Assembly: GCF_008806775.1 (NCBI RefSeq)
Contig: NZ_WAEM01000002.1
Coordinates: 682,001 to 746,000 of the forward strand
From: Flavobacterium luteum
GTDB taxonomy: Bacteria > Bacteroidota > Bacteroidia > Flavobacteriales > Flavobacteriaceae
Length of the DNA: 64,000 nt
Direction of reading: 5' to 3'
Position 1 is the first letter of the stretch. Each line of letters starts with the position of its first letter. A program made the translations under genes and the position numbers. This document shows positions 1-9,170 of this stretch, in pieces. Under the pieces are notes generated by a model. The model had not been told where the DNA came from. It did no database searches and was given only the letters and a program-made list of their open reading frames with translations.

Positions 1-456
1 TCCATCAGCTTTTAAAACGTATGGAGGTTGTAATTTTTCTAGAAAACGACATCCATTTTCTACAGTTTCTTTAGTAAAACTATGATAAGCCGCTGTTGGA
101 ATTTGATGTCTTACTAAAAACTCTTTAGCAAATTCTTTGCTTCCTTCTAATTGTGCTCCTATTTTAGAAGGTCCAATAACAGGAATGTGTTTTAAATCGG
201 TATCATTTTCGAAAAAATCAAAAATTCCTTTTACCAATGGATCTTCTGGACCAACAACTACCATTTCAATATTTTCCTGTAGTACAAATCTCTTTATAGA
301 TTCGAAATCAGTTGGACTAATATTTACATTTATTGCAATAGATTCTGTGCCAGCATTTCCAGGAGCAACAAATAGTTTTGTACAAAGTGAACTTTGAAGC
401 ATTTTCCAGGCAAAAGCATGTTCTCTTCCTCCTGAACCAAGTAATAAAATTGTCAT
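1..456 (-). CDS. purD: phosphoribosylamine--glycine ligase (partial, N-terminal 152 residues)
   Basis: The reverse strand reads from ATG at 456 to the window edge without a stop. The product starts MTILLLGSGGREHAFAWK, the glycine-rich N-terminal motif of PurD (GAR synthetase), followed by VVVGPEDPLVKGI, a family hallmark. The family enzyme ligates glycine to phosphoribosylamine with ATP in the second step of de novo purine synthesis, in the cytosol. The ATP-grasp and C-terminal domains lie outside the window. It is divergent from the polysaccharide operon that starts at 580, so it is probably the unrelated housekeeping neighbour of that locus. Identity is secure from the N-terminal domain alone. 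Confidence 0.95.
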   Translation of the reverse strand, partial: MTILLLGSGGREHAFAWKMLQSSLCTKLFVAPGNAGTESIAINVNISPTDFESIKRFVLQENIEMVVVGPEDPLVKGIFDFFENDTDLKHIPVIGPSKIGAQLEGSKEFAKEFLVRHQIPTAAYHSFTKETVENGCRFLEKLQPPYVLKADG

Positions 457-532
457 TGTTTTGTAGTAAGTTGTGAAATGCAAAAATAATCGCTTTTAGA
501 TGTAATCAATAACATTTTTTAAAAATTTGTTG

Positions 533-562
533 TTTGATAGTTGTAGCTATGTATTACTTTTG
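533..562 (+). promoter_or_regulatory. Bacteroidetes-type promoter for the capK-wecB-GT operon
   Basis: TTTG at 533-536, an 18-base spacer and TACTTTTG at 555-562 match the Bacteroidetes primary sigma pattern TTTG / TAnnTTTG. Transcription should begin about 7 bases downstream. That leaves a very short leader before the GTG start at 580. Confidence 0.6.
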
Positions 563-579
563 TATAAAAATTAACCTAG

Positions 580-1893
580 GTGTTTAAGCTTTTTACTCTT
601 TCATTAAAATTAAATGGCTTTCCAATTGAGAAAGCAAAAGAAAAACTAAATGAAATTTTGGCTGTTTCAGAAGATGATTATGCTGATTTTTTATCGGCAA
701 GAAAGTCTGATATTGTTAATTTCCATTTAGAAAACAATTCGTTTTACCAAAATTTTGTTGGAAAATCTACTTTCGAAAAATGGGAAGAAATTCCAATACT
801 AAAAAAAATCGATTTTCAAAGGCCTTTAAAAGAAAGGCTTTCAAAAGGGTTTTCTAAAAGAAACATTTATATTAACTCAACATCGGGATCTAGTGGTGAT
901 CCTTTAGTTTTTGCCAAAGACAAATTATGCCACGCCATGATTTGGGCAAATATTATGAGACGCTTCGCTTGGTATAATATAGATTGCAACCGTTCCTTTC
1001 AAGCTCGATTTTATGGCATGCCGTTAAGTTTTATAGCCAATAAAAAATTGCGCATTAAGGACTTTTTCAGTAGAAGATATCGTTTTAATATATTTGATTT
1101 ATCCTTTATAGGCTTAGAAGAAATTATTAAAGTTTTTAAGAAAAAGAAATTCGATTACATCAACGGATATACAAGTTCAATTGTTTTATTGGCTAAGCAC
1201 TTAAAAAAAAGACGTCTTGTATTAACTAAAATATGCCCTACACTAAAAGCATGTATTGTCACTTCTGAAATGCTATTTGAAGAAGATAAACTTTTACTGG
1301 AAGAATATCTTGGCGTTCCAATAATAAACGAATATGGAGCCGCTGAATTGGATATTATCGCTTTTCAAAACCCCGAAAATAAATGGCAAGTAAATGCCGA
1401 AACTTTGTTTGTAGAAATATTAGACGAGAATGACCAACCTCTCCCTTACGGAAAAGAAGGTAGAATTGTGATAACAAGTCTTTATAATAAAGCACATCCT
1501 TTTATTCGTTATGAAGTAGGAGATTATGGTGTTTTAGACGAAAAGAGTACCCTTAAAAAACCTATCCTTAAAAAATTAATTGGACGTACTAATGATATTG
1601 CCATTCTACCAAGTGGCAAGACTTCTCCTGGTATGACATTCTATTCTATAACCAAAAAATTATTTGGAGATGACGGAAATGTAAAAGAATTTGTCATAAT
1701 ACAAACAAAAACAGATACTTTTGAAATTCAATATACTAGTGAAATGCCTTTAAAAAAAGCAGAAATTAAAACTATTGAAAAAGTGTTTTCAGACTATTTA
1801 GAACCTAATTTGAAGTATATTTTTACTCGAAAAGGAGTTTTAGAAAGAGGCGTTAGTGGAAAATTAAAACAGTTCGTTTCATTAGTAAATTAG
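580..1893 (+). CDS. CapK-like / phenylacetate-CoA ligase family adenylate-forming enzyme
   Basis: A 437-residue adenylate-forming protein of the type found in capsule and O-antigen loci. The P-loop-like AMP-binding motif STSGSSGDP lies near residues 101-109 and NEYGAAELD near 250, as in CapK and phenylacetate-CoA ligase relatives. The role of these homologues in polysaccharide synthesis is not firmly known; activation of an acyl or amino-acid decoration is plausible. The only upstream start in frame is GTG at 580, just below a good promoter. No in-frame ATG is available before the conserved region, so GTG was accepted. It is followed four bases later by wecB, giving a three-gene operon. Confidence 0.8.
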   Translation: MFKLFTLSLKLNGFPIEKAKEKLNEILAVSEDDYADFLSARKSDIVNFHLENNSFYQNFVGKSTFEKWEEIPILKKIDFQRPLKERLSKGFSKRNIYINSTSGSSGDPLVFAKDKLCHAMIWANIMRRFAWYNIDCNRSFQARFYGMPLSFIANKKLRIKDFFSRRYRFNIFDLSFIGLEEIIKVFKKKKFDYINGYTSSIVLLAKHLKKRRLVLTKICPTLKACIVTSEMLFEEDKLLLEEYLGVPIINEYGAAELDIIAFQNPENKWQVNAETLFVEILDENDQPLPYGKEGRIVITSLYNKAHPFIRYEVGDYGVLDEKSTLKKPILKKLIGRTNDIAILPSGKTSPGMTFYSITKKLFGDDGNVKEFVIIQTKTDTFEIQYTSEMPLKKAEIKTIEKVFSDYLEPNLKYIFTRKGVLERGVSGKLKQFVSLVN

Positions 1894-1897
1894 AAAT

Positions 1898-2986
1898 ATG
1901 AAAATTACAATAGTTGCTGGCGCACGACCTAATTTTATTAAAATTGCTCCTATTATTAAAGCGATTGAGAAAAAGCAAAATGAAGGCGCAACTATTTCTT
2001 TTCGATTAGTACATACTGGTCAGCACTATGATAAAAACTTAAGCGCTACTTTTTTCGAAGAACTCAATATTCCTGAACCCAACTGCAATTTAGAAGTTAA
2101 AAGCGGATCACAATCTGTTCAAACGGCTGCAATTATGGTTGCTTTTGAAGAAGAATTATTAGAAAATCTTTGCGATTTAGTTCTTGTTGTTGGTGATGTC
2201 AATTCGACTATGGCTTGTGCTATCGTGGCTAAAAAACTAAACATTAAAGTCGCACACGTTGAAGCGGGAATCAGATCTGGCGATATGACAATGCCTGAAG
2301 AAATAAATCGAATCGTAACTGATAGTATTTCTGATTATTTTTTTACCACCTCAACTTGGGCTAGTGAAAATCTTATACAGTATGGTACCGATACATCTAA
2401 AATTCATTTTGTGGGTAATGTGATGATTGATACTTTATATCAAAATTTGCATAGGATTACAAAACCTAATTTTTGGGAAGAGTATCAATTAGAAACTGAA
2501 AATTATATTATCCTAACCTTACATCGCCCATCAAATGTAGATGAAGAACAATTTTTGAATAAATTATTGTTGGCAATTGATATTTTGGCTAAAGACAAAA
2601 AAGTAGTTTTCCCTATTCATCCACGAACAAAAGCAATACTTGGAACATCAGTTTTAGAGTTTAAAAATATACATTTTGTTGAACCTCAAGGGTATTTAGC
2701 ATTTATGTACTTAGTTAAAAATTCATTTGCAGTCATTACAGATTCTGGAGGGATTTCTGAAGAAACGACCGTTTTGGGAATTCCTTGCTTTACATTAAGA
2801 GAAAATACCGAAAGACCCGAAACACAAACCATAGGAACAAACACTTTAGTTGGTGTTTCTATACAAAAGCTAGAAGATATTTATAGCTCATTTCTCGAAA
2901 ACGGTAAACGAAAAAGCGGCATCCCTGAGCTATGGGACGGAAAAGCATCTGAACGAATTATTTCTATCATATTAGGAGAAAAGTAA
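1898..2986 (+). CDS. wecB: UDP-N-acetylglucosamine 2-epimerase (non-hydrolysing)
   Basis: A 362-residue protein beginning MKITIVAGARPNFIKIAP, the classic N terminus of WecB. Further motifs are HTGQHYD near residue 45, HVEAGIRSGD near 120 and DSGGISEE near 281 in the UDP-binding C-terminal half. The family interconverts UDP-GlcNAc and UDP-ManNAc in the cytosol, supplying ManNAc-derived sugars to surface polysaccharides. It sits between the CapK-like gene and a glycosyltransferase, and its TAA stop overlaps the next ATG by one base, indicating translational coupling. Length and motifs fit the family. No dehydrogenase (wecC) is visible nearby, so the fate of ManNAc is open. Confidence 0.93.
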   Translation: MKITIVAGARPNFIKIAPIIKAIEKKQNEGATISFRLVHTGQHYDKNLSATFFEELNIPEPNCNLEVKSGSQSVQTAAIMVAFEEELLENLCDLVLVVGDVNSTMACAIVAKKLNIKVAHVEAGIRSGDMTMPEEINRIVTDSISDYFFTTSTWASENLIQYGTDTSKIHFVGNVMIDTLYQNLHRITKPNFWEEYQLETENYIILTLHRPSNVDEEQFLNKLLLAIDILAKDKKVVFPIHPRTKAILGTSVLEFKNIHFVEPQGYLAFMYLVKNSFAVITDSGGISEETTVLGIPCFTLRENTERPETQTIGTNTLVGVSIQKLEDIYSSFLENGKRKSGIPELWDGKASERIISIILGEK

Positions 2987-4170
2987 TGGAAGAAATACTA
3001 ATAATATCTAATTATTATCCTCCAGAAAAAGGTGCCGCAGCCAACAGAATTGAGCAATTAGCACTAAAATTACATCAAAATAATTATGTGGTATCAGTAC
3101 TTTGTCCGTTAGCAAATTACCCTAAGGGCGTTTTGTTTCCAGAATACAGAGGTAAGCTTTTTGTTGAAGAAAACCTGCAAAATATTCGAGTCAAACGACT
3201 TTGGATTTATCCGAGTAATAGTGCTGGGATTTTTGTTCGAATTCTGTCTGTTTTATCATTTTCTTTTGGACTGTTTTTTTACTTATTGTTAAAAAAAACA
3301 CCAAAAAAAGTGGTAGTACAATCGCCACCGTTATTGCTTTCGTTTATTAGTGTTTTAATTTTATCTTTAAAGCGAAAAAAAATAATTCTAAATGTCTCTG
3401 ATCTTTGGCCATTGGCAGCAATAGAATTAAAAGCTCTGAAAGTGAATTCATTTTCACATAAAATATCCCAGTTTTTGGAACGATTTATTTACAAAAAGGC
3501 TACCGTAATTTTAGGTCAATCTAATGAAATTATTACTCATATTCATCAATTTTTTCCTAATAAAGAATGTCATTTATATCGCAATTATCCCGATTTTGAA
3601 TTACAAGATTTTGAATTAAAAACTACTGAAAACGCTACGATTAAATTATTTTATGCGGGATTATTAGGAATAGCTCAAGGCGTTTTAGAAGTCTGCGAGA
3701 AAATAAATTTAGAACATCTCAACATTGAATTTCACATTTTTGGAGAAGGTGCAGAAAAAACACAAATTGAAAAATACTTACAAAATAATTCATCCAAGAA
3801 CATCTTTTTTCATGGAATGTTAGAAAGAAATGATTTAATAAATAAATTAAATTCGTTTGACGTTGCATTAGTTCCATTAAAAACAAGAATTTATGGTTCA
3901 GTACCGTCAAAAATATTTGAATATAGTGCTTTAGGAATTCCTATACTCTATTTTGGCGGAGGAGAGGGAGAAACAATTGTTAAAGAAAATGATTTAGGTT
4001 GGATTGCAGAAGTTATGCACTTTAACCCGCTAAATACTACTTTAAAAGAAATTTCAATGATAAAAAAATCAGAACTTCAATTGATAAAAAAAAGGGTTTT
4101 TGAACATTCTAAAACACATTTTAATCTTGATCTTCAAATTGAAAAATTGATTAAAACACAAGTGTTTTAA
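2986..4170 (+). CDS. glycosyltransferase family 4 (WbuB-like)
   Basis: A 394-residue GT-B fold glycosyltransferase. The N terminus has the pattern IISNYYPPEKGAAANR seen in WbuB-type enzymes that transfer N-acetyl-fucosamine-like sugars. A hydrophobic stretch near residues 80-105 may associate with the membrane. The C-terminal donor-binding region contains PSKIFEYSALGIPIL near residue 305, the usual position of the GT4 nucleotide-sugar site. It is the last gene of the short plus-strand operon and overlaps the convergent sugar-phosphate transferase gene by four bases. Family assignment is firm; donor and acceptor cannot be read from the sequence. Confidence 0.85.
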   Translation: MEEILIISNYYPPEKGAAANRIEQLALKLHQNNYVVSVLCPLANYPKGVLFPEYRGKLFVEENLQNIRVKRLWIYPSNSAGIFVRILSVLSFSFGLFFYLLLKKTPKKVVVQSPPLLLSFISVLILSLKRKKIILNVSDLWPLAAIELKALKVNSFSHKISQFLERFIYKKATVILGQSNEIITHIHQFFPNKECHLYRNYPDFELQDFELKTTENATIKLFYAGLLGIAQGVLEVCEKINLEHLNIEFHIFGEGAEKTQIEKYLQNNSSKNIFFHGMLERNDLINKLNSFDVALVPLKTRIYGSVPSKIFEYSALGIPILYFGGGEGETIVKENDLGWIAEVMHFNPLNTTLKEISMIKKSELQLIKKRVFEHSKTHFNLDLQIEKLIKTQVF

Positions 4171-5531
4171 TAGGCCTTCTCTTCGCCTTTAAAAATATTA
4201 AAAACGGTTTGAATAATTATTTTTATATCTAAAATTAAAGACCAATTTTCTATATAAAAAACATCATATTTTATACGGTTAATCATATCTTCATCTGTTT
4301 CGATTTCACCTCGAAATCCTCTTACTTGAGCCAATCCGGTAATTCCTGGTTTTACATAATGCCGCATCATGTATTTATTGATTCGATTACCATAGATTTT
4401 GTTTTGTGACCAAAGGTGAGGTCTTGGGCCTACAACGGACATTTCTCCAAGTAAAACATTCATAAATTGTGGCATTTCATCAATACTGGTTTTTCTTATA
4501 AATCGACCGATTTTGGTAACACGTGGGTCGTTTTTAGAAGCTTCCATTTCTGTTGTTTTATTAATTTTCATAGATCGAAATTTATAACAGAAAAATTCCT
4601 TTTCATCTATACCCGGTCTTCCTTGTTTAAAAAAAATAGGACCTCTTGATTCTAATTTAATTAAAATAGCAAGTAATGGAATAAGCCAAGACAATAAACC
4701 AAAAATTACTATTAATGAAAAGCAAATGTCGAATACTCTTTTAAATGCTTTGGTTATAGGATCGTGTAGGGTTGTTTTTTGTAAAGATAAAACGGGAAAC
4801 ATCTCATAATAATCTATTTTTAAATTCTTAGAGAAAATTTCTTTAGTGTCTGGAATAAACTTTATTGTTTTGCGGTTTTCATCGGCAAAATCTACCAAAT
4901 CTTTTATTTGCTCGTTATTGATTTCATTCAAAGAACAATAAATTTCATTTACACCATTATCTAAAACAAAAGATTTTACATTCTCTAGTTTACCTTTAAT
5001 GAAACTATTTGATTTTTTATCAGAAAAAAAACCCAAAAATCGGTATCCATAGTCGATTCGGGTTTCAAAAAGTTGTTTTAATCGAATCGATTCTGGAGTA
5101 TACCCAATAATTATGGCACTTCTATAATTACTTCCTGTTACAACTCTATATTTCTTTAAATAATAAAAAAGTAAAAATTTAAAAATGGTAATCAAAATAA
5201 AACTAGACACCATAAAATAGGCTATTGCTTTACCACTAAACAACACTGTTTTTGAAAACGGAAAAAAAGCAATAATTACCAATAAAAATAACATGCCTTG
5301 CTTTAAAATTTTAGATGCAATTTCTACGGGAGTTGTAAATCGATAAATACCATAAAATTGTATTGAAAAGGCAATAATAGCCCAAACAAGGGTTTGATAA
5401 GCTAAATAATACAAACTATTTAAATTTAATTCTTTGAAGAAAAATAGACACAAAAAAGATAATACCAACAAGTCAAAAATAATACTTATTGGTCTAATAT
5501 ATTTAGAATATCTTCCTGTCCCTGCATTCAT
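4167..5531 (-). CDS. polyprenyl-phosphate sugar phosphotransferase (WcaJ/WbaP-like initiating enzyme)
   Basis: A 454-residue membrane protein. Four or five hydrophobic segments occupy roughly residues 12-120, a nucleotide-binding-like domain follows (GYTPESIRLKQLF), and the catalytic bacterial sugar transferase domain begins with KRVFDICFS near 264. That domain carries GPIFFKQGRPG, CYKFRSM and VVGPRPHLW. Family members move a hexose-1-phosphate from UDP-sugar to undecaprenyl phosphate, the first step of capsule, O-antigen or exopolysaccharide units at the inner membrane. It is the distal gene of the minus-strand polysaccharide run, one base after the decarboxylase gene. The sugar (glucose, galactose or an amino sugar) is not decided by these motifs. 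Confidence 0.9.
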   Translation of the reverse strand: MNAGTGRYSKYIRPISIIFDLLVLSFLCLFFFKELNLNSLYYLAYQTLVWAIIAFSIQFYGIYRFTTPVEIASKILKQGMLFLLVIIAFFPFSKTVLFSGKAIAYFMVSSFILITIFKFLLFYYLKKYRVVTGSNYRSAIIIGYTPESIRLKQLFETRIDYGYRFLGFFSDKKSNSFIKGKLENVKSFVLDNGVNEIYCSLNEINNEQIKDLVDFADENRKTIKFIPDTKEIFSKNLKIDYYEMFPVLSLQKTTLHDPITKAFKRVFDICFSLIVIFGLLSWLIPLLAILIKLESRGPIFFKQGRPGIDEKEFFCYKFRSMKINKTTEMEASKNDPRVTKIGRFIRKTSIDEMPQFMNVLLGEMSVVGPRPHLWSQNKIYGNRINKYMMRHYVKPGITGLAQVRGFRGEIETDEDMINRIKYDVFYIENWSLILDIKIIIQTVFNIFKGEEKAY

Positions 5532-5532
5532 A

Positions 5533-6516
5533 TTAATGAATAAATCCTGTAAAGTCTTTGTGTTCTTCTTTTAAAAGTGCTTCTGTTGACAATGATTTGA
5601 AATACTCATAGGTAATTTTCATTCCTTCACTTCTAGTTACTTTTGCCTCCCATCCCAATAGCGCTTTTGCTTTTGTAGTATCTGGTTGTCTTTGCAAAGG
5701 ATCGTTTATTGGCAAAGGATGGTATACCACTTTTTGATTGGTTCCTGTTAATTTAATAATCTCTTCTGCAAAATCCTTAATGGTAATTTCATCTGGGTTT
5801 CCAATGTTAACAGGGAAAACATAATCAGAATGTAGTAATCTAAAAATACCTTCTACTTGATCGTTAACATAACAAAAAGATCGGGTTTGCATGCCATCAC
5901 CAAAAATAGTTAAATCTTCTCCACGCAAAGCTTGTCCTATAAATGCTGGAATAACTCTACCGTCATTCAATCGCATTCTTGGCCCATAAGTATTGAAAAT
6001 TCTAACGATTCTGGTTTCTACGCCATGAAAAGTGTGGTATGCCATAGTTATAGATTCCTGAAAACGTTTGGCTTCATCATAAACACCTCTTGGCCCTATA
6101 GTATTTACATTTCCGTAATACTCTTCGGTTTGCGGATGCACCAAGGGATCTCCGTAAACTTCAGAAGTTGATGCAATTAAGATTCTAGCTTTTTTTACCC
6201 GAGCTAAACCCAAAAGATTATGTGTTCCTAATGAACCTACCTTTAAGGTTTGAATTGGGATTTTTAAATAATCGATAGGGCTTGCTGGTGAAGCAAAATG
6301 CAGAATATAGTCTAATTCTCCTGGCACATGAACGAACTTGGTAATGTCATGATGATAAAACTCAAAATTCTTGAGTTTGAACAAATGCTCAATATTTTTC
6401 AAATCGCCCGTGATAAGATTGTCCATTCCTATAACAAAATATCCTTCGGCTATAAAACGGTCGCACAAATGTGATCCTAAAAAACCTGCTGCTCCAGTAA
6501 TAAGTATTCTCTTCAT
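5533..6516 (-). CDS. UDP-glucuronate decarboxylase (UDP-xylose synthase family SDR)
   Basis: A 327-residue extended short-chain dehydrogenase. The NAD-binding motif [12 protein letters not shown] is at residues 7-18, the catalytic pair YDEAK is near 143, and [14 protein letters not shown] and [10 protein letters not shown] are typical of UDP-xylose synthases. The family converts UDP-glucuronate to UDP-xylose (sometimes via the 4-keto pentose) in the cytosol. It is adjacent to the initiating transferase, so UDP-xylose or a related pentose is a likely precursor of this polysaccharide. A UDP-glucose dehydrogenase to supply UDP-glucuronate is not in the window. UDP-glucose 4-epimerase-like relatives are less likely given the motif set. 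Confidence 0.88.
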   Translation of the reverse strand: MKRILITGAAGFLGSHLCDRFIAEGYFVIGMDNLITGDLKNIEHLFKLKNFEFYHHDITKFVHVPGELDYILHFASPASPIDYLKIPIQTLKVGSLGTHNLLGLARVKKARILIASTSEVYGDPLVHPQTEEYYGNVNTIGPRGVYDEAKRFQESITMAYHTFHGVETRIVRIFNTYGPRMRLNDGRVIPAFIGQALRGEDLTIFGDGMQTRSFCYVNDQVEGIFRLLHSDYVFPVNIGNPDEITIKDFAEEIIKLTGTNQKVVYHPLPINDPLQRQPDTTKAKALLGWEAKVTRSEGMKITYEYFKSLSTEALLKEEHKDFTGFIH

Positions 6517-6966
6517 CTTTGTTTGTTTGGCAATTAAAATAACGGAAAAATTGTGTTTTTATTATATAAATATTAACTTTTTATTTAGGTAAAAAATTGC
6601 TTTGTATTATGAGTTCGATTTGTTTTTTAAAGTTGTAAAAATCTATTTTTCCCTCAAGGAAAACCATTTATAACTTACATAAATATTTTGCCAAAAATAA
6701 ACTTATGATTTACAATTTCAAAAGAAATGCGAGTAAAATCATTAATTATATTTGTAATACTATTTACGAGTTTCTTGAACCAAAGTGAATGAATTTAGTG
6801 TTTTTTTTGAATAATAAAACTATTCAAACGCCGACACTGTTTTAATAAACTAGGTATTTACAAAGTTTTTAAACTCTCGAATGCAATAGCTAACTGACGA
6901 AGCCAGTTATATATTTAGCTTATTTTTTCAATCAAATACTCCTTTCAAAGACAACAGAAAACATAT
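6517..6966. other. 450-bp intergenic stretch without a recognisable gene
   Basis: This AT-rich gap separates the decarboxylase gene from the upstream glycosyltransferases on the same strand. I see no open frame with a plausible start, no clear hairpin terminator and no convincing TAnnTTTG promoter on the reverse strand. Its size inside an otherwise tightly packed locus suggests a lost gene or an internal promoter. Confidence 0.4.
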
Positions 6967-8112
6967 TTAGAATTCATGTTTGCCAATAATATTCTCTATT
7001 GTTTCTTTTATTTCAGCTTCAAATCTTTTAGTGTCAAACTTTAATGCTTGATTTCTAATAGCTTCTTTGTTGAATTTTTCTATATTTTTTTCAAAATATA
7101 AAACTGCATTTATTAACGATTCAGCCGTTTGTTTTTCAAAAAAGACTCCGGTATCTCCCTCTTTTATATTTTGTTCTGTAGCAAATGTACCTACAATTGT
7201 TTCTAAAACACCTCCTTTTCCATAAGCTATTACTGGTACCCCACAGGCTTGGGCTTCTATAGGTACAATTCCAAAATCTTCTTGGGCGGCAAAGACAAAT
7301 GCTTTTGCACTTTGCATTAAACTGAGCAGTTTATTTGATTCAACAAAACCTAGTATTTCAATGTTTGAAGTGGCCATTTTTTTGATTTTTTCAAATTCGG
7401 GGCCATTACCTCCTACAATTAATTTTTTTTCTGGCATTTTGGAAAACGCTTCAACTATAAGACTAATTTTTTTATAAGAAACCATTCTAGAACTTGTAAA
7501 ATAATAGTCCGCTGTGGTATGTCCTAAGGTAAAATTAGAACAATTTACAGGCGGATATATGACAAGAGACTCTTTGTTGTACAATTTTTTTATTCTTTTT
7601 GCCACATATTTAGAATTTGCAATGTAATAATCCGGACGATTTGCTGTTCCTGCATCCCAGTTCCTTAAGTAGTGTAGCATCCATTTTATGGGAATACTTT
7701 TTAATCCTTTTTGTAAATTAGCTTCTTTGAGGTACTGGTGGTACAAATCCCAGGCATATCGAACTGGAGAATGGACATAAGCAATATGGATTTGATCTGG
7801 ACGTGTTAATATTCCTTTGCAAACCGAAAAAGAAGAACTTATTATTACATCATATTCAGAGAAATCAAATTGCTCTATTGCATAAGGATAAAAAACAAAA
7901 TAATGCCTGAACAGTTTTTTTGAAAAAGGAAGGTTTTGTAGGAATGATGTTTTGGATTGTTTTCCTTTTAACATTCGCTCTCTATCCTCTTTTGACAAAT
8001 AATCTACCAAAGAATAAATATCAAAATCCTCCCAAATGTTTGTAAAACTTTCTAAACATTTTTCGGCGCCTCCGTTTTGAATCAAAATATCATGTATTAA
8101 TGCTTTTTTCAT
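6967..8112 (-). CDS. glycosyltransferase family 4 (WbaZ-like)
   Basis: A 381-residue GT-B glycosyltransferase. The acceptor-side N terminus reads HDILIQNGGAEKCLESF, the GGAE motif common in mannosyl/galactosyl transferases of the WbaZ type. The donor site contains AQEDFGIVPIEAQACG near residue 275, the EX7E pattern of GT4. VHSPVRYAWDLYHQY near residue 115 is also conserved in this group. Its start overlaps the stop of the preceding glycosyltransferase by four bases, so the two are probably co-translated. A mannose or related donor is possible by resemblance only. Confidence 0.85.
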   Translation of the reverse strand: MKKALIHDILIQNGGAEKCLESFTNIWEDFDIYSLVDYLSKEDRERMLKGKQSKTSFLQNLPFSKKLFRHYFVFYPYAIEQFDFSEYDVIISSSFSVCKGILTRPDQIHIAYVHSPVRYAWDLYHQYLKEANLQKGLKSIPIKWMLHYLRNWDAGTANRPDYYIANSKYVAKRIKKLYNKESLVIYPPVNCSNFTLGHTTADYYFTSSRMVSYKKISLIVEAFSKMPEKKLIVGGNGPEFEKIKKMATSNIEILGFVESNKLLSLMQSAKAFVFAAQEDFGIVPIEAQACGVPVIAYGKGGVLETIVGTFATEQNIKEGDTGVFFEKQTAESLINAVLYFEKNIEKFNKEAIRNQALKFDTKRFEAEIKETIENIIGKHEF

Positions 8113-9170
8113 AATTTTGATACACTTATTAAATATTCAATACATTTAATATAATCTTTTGATGTTTTTTCCCAAGTAAAATTTTGGGCTAACTGTGATG
8201 ATTTTATACATAGACTTTCATAAATATTTGAATTTGTTAATTCTTCAATTTTTTGAGTCAATTGTATAGAATTTAATGGTTCAAAAAAAAATGCTGTTTG
8301 TCCGTATAATTCTTCATGAACTGGAATTTTTGATAATATACAGGGGGTATTTAAGCTCATTGCCTCTAAAGGAGGAAGTCCAAAACCTTCATAAACAGAA
8401 GCATTAATTACTGCCTTAGCTTCAGCTAATAATTGATATAATTCAATATCAGAAACATTACCTAAATACTCAATATTTAAATCATCAGAAGGCAAATCTA
8501 CATCAAAAATTTTTTTATTTGTTCCTCCAACAATTTTTAAAAAATATTTATTAGGATTTAATTTTTTAAACGCTTTAATTATCGTTAAAAGGTTTTTCCT
8601 TTTACTAATTGAACCAATCGTTAAAAAATAATTTCTTTTGTCTGCTTTTTCTTCTTTTGGTTCTATGAAACTTGCTAAATAGATTACTTCTATTTTAGAT
8701 TCAATTGTTTTTGGATAATATTTTAGTATTTCACTCTTTGAAAAATTACTAACAGTAATAATCTTTTTGGCAAATTTTGTATTAAAAAAAAACAAGAAAT
8801 TGTATAATTTTACAAACTTCCAATCAAACCAATCGTGGCTTTGTTTAACCGCCATATCGTGAATTACAATTATATTCTTATTGAATAAAATTGGGGCTGT
8901 ATTGCAAAAATTCAATAAAACATCTCCATGGTTTTTGTACATAAATAAGGGTAGTTCTATTTGCTCCCATAAATGTCCTTTCAAAAACCCTATTTTTACA
9001 CATTGGAACTTTTTGGCATAACTATTTTTAATTTCTTCATTAGGATACAAAAAAATCAACCTTTCTTTATAATGTTTCTGAAGATGTAGACTTATTTCTG
9101 AAGCTACTCTTTGAACACCCGTCAGTTCCTGAGTTAAAAACCTTCCGTTTATATAAATTTTATTATTCAT
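8109..9170 (-). CDS. glycosyltransferase family 4
   Basis: A 353-residue GT4 enzyme beginning MNNKIYINGRFLTQELTGVQ, a start typical of this subgroup (GRF..Q..TGVQR). An upstream in-frame ATG exists at 9218, but it would push 55 bases into the previous gene and add a non-conserved hydrophobic stretch. ATG at 9170 gives the usual 8-base overlap, so it was chosen. The donor site shows SVYEGFGLPPLEAMSLN near residue 258, the EX7E motif. It lies between a polymerase-like membrane protein and a second GT4 gene. The sugars transferred cannot be told from sequence. Confidence 0.85.
   Translation of the reverse strand: MNNKIYINGRFLTQELTGVQRVASEISLHLQKHYKERLIFLYPNEEIKNSYAKKFQCVKIGFLKGHLWEQIELPLFMYKNHGDVLLNFCNTAPILFNKNIIVIHDMAVKQSHDWFDWKFVKLYNFLFFFNTKFAKKIITVSNFSKSEILKYYPKTIESKIEVIYLASFIEPKEEKADKRNYFLTIGSISKRKNLLTIIKAFKKLNPNKYFLKIVGGTNKKIFDVDLPSDDLNIEYLGNVSDIELYQLLAEAKAVINASVYEGFGLPPLEAMSLNTPCILSKIPVHEELYGQTAFFFEPLNSIQLTQKIEELTNSNIYESLCIKSSQLAQNFTWEKTSKDYIKCIEYLISVSKL

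Noticed and set aside
137-397. 86-codon plus-strand frame over purD
   Set aside because: It is a shadow of the purD reading frame on the reverse strand.
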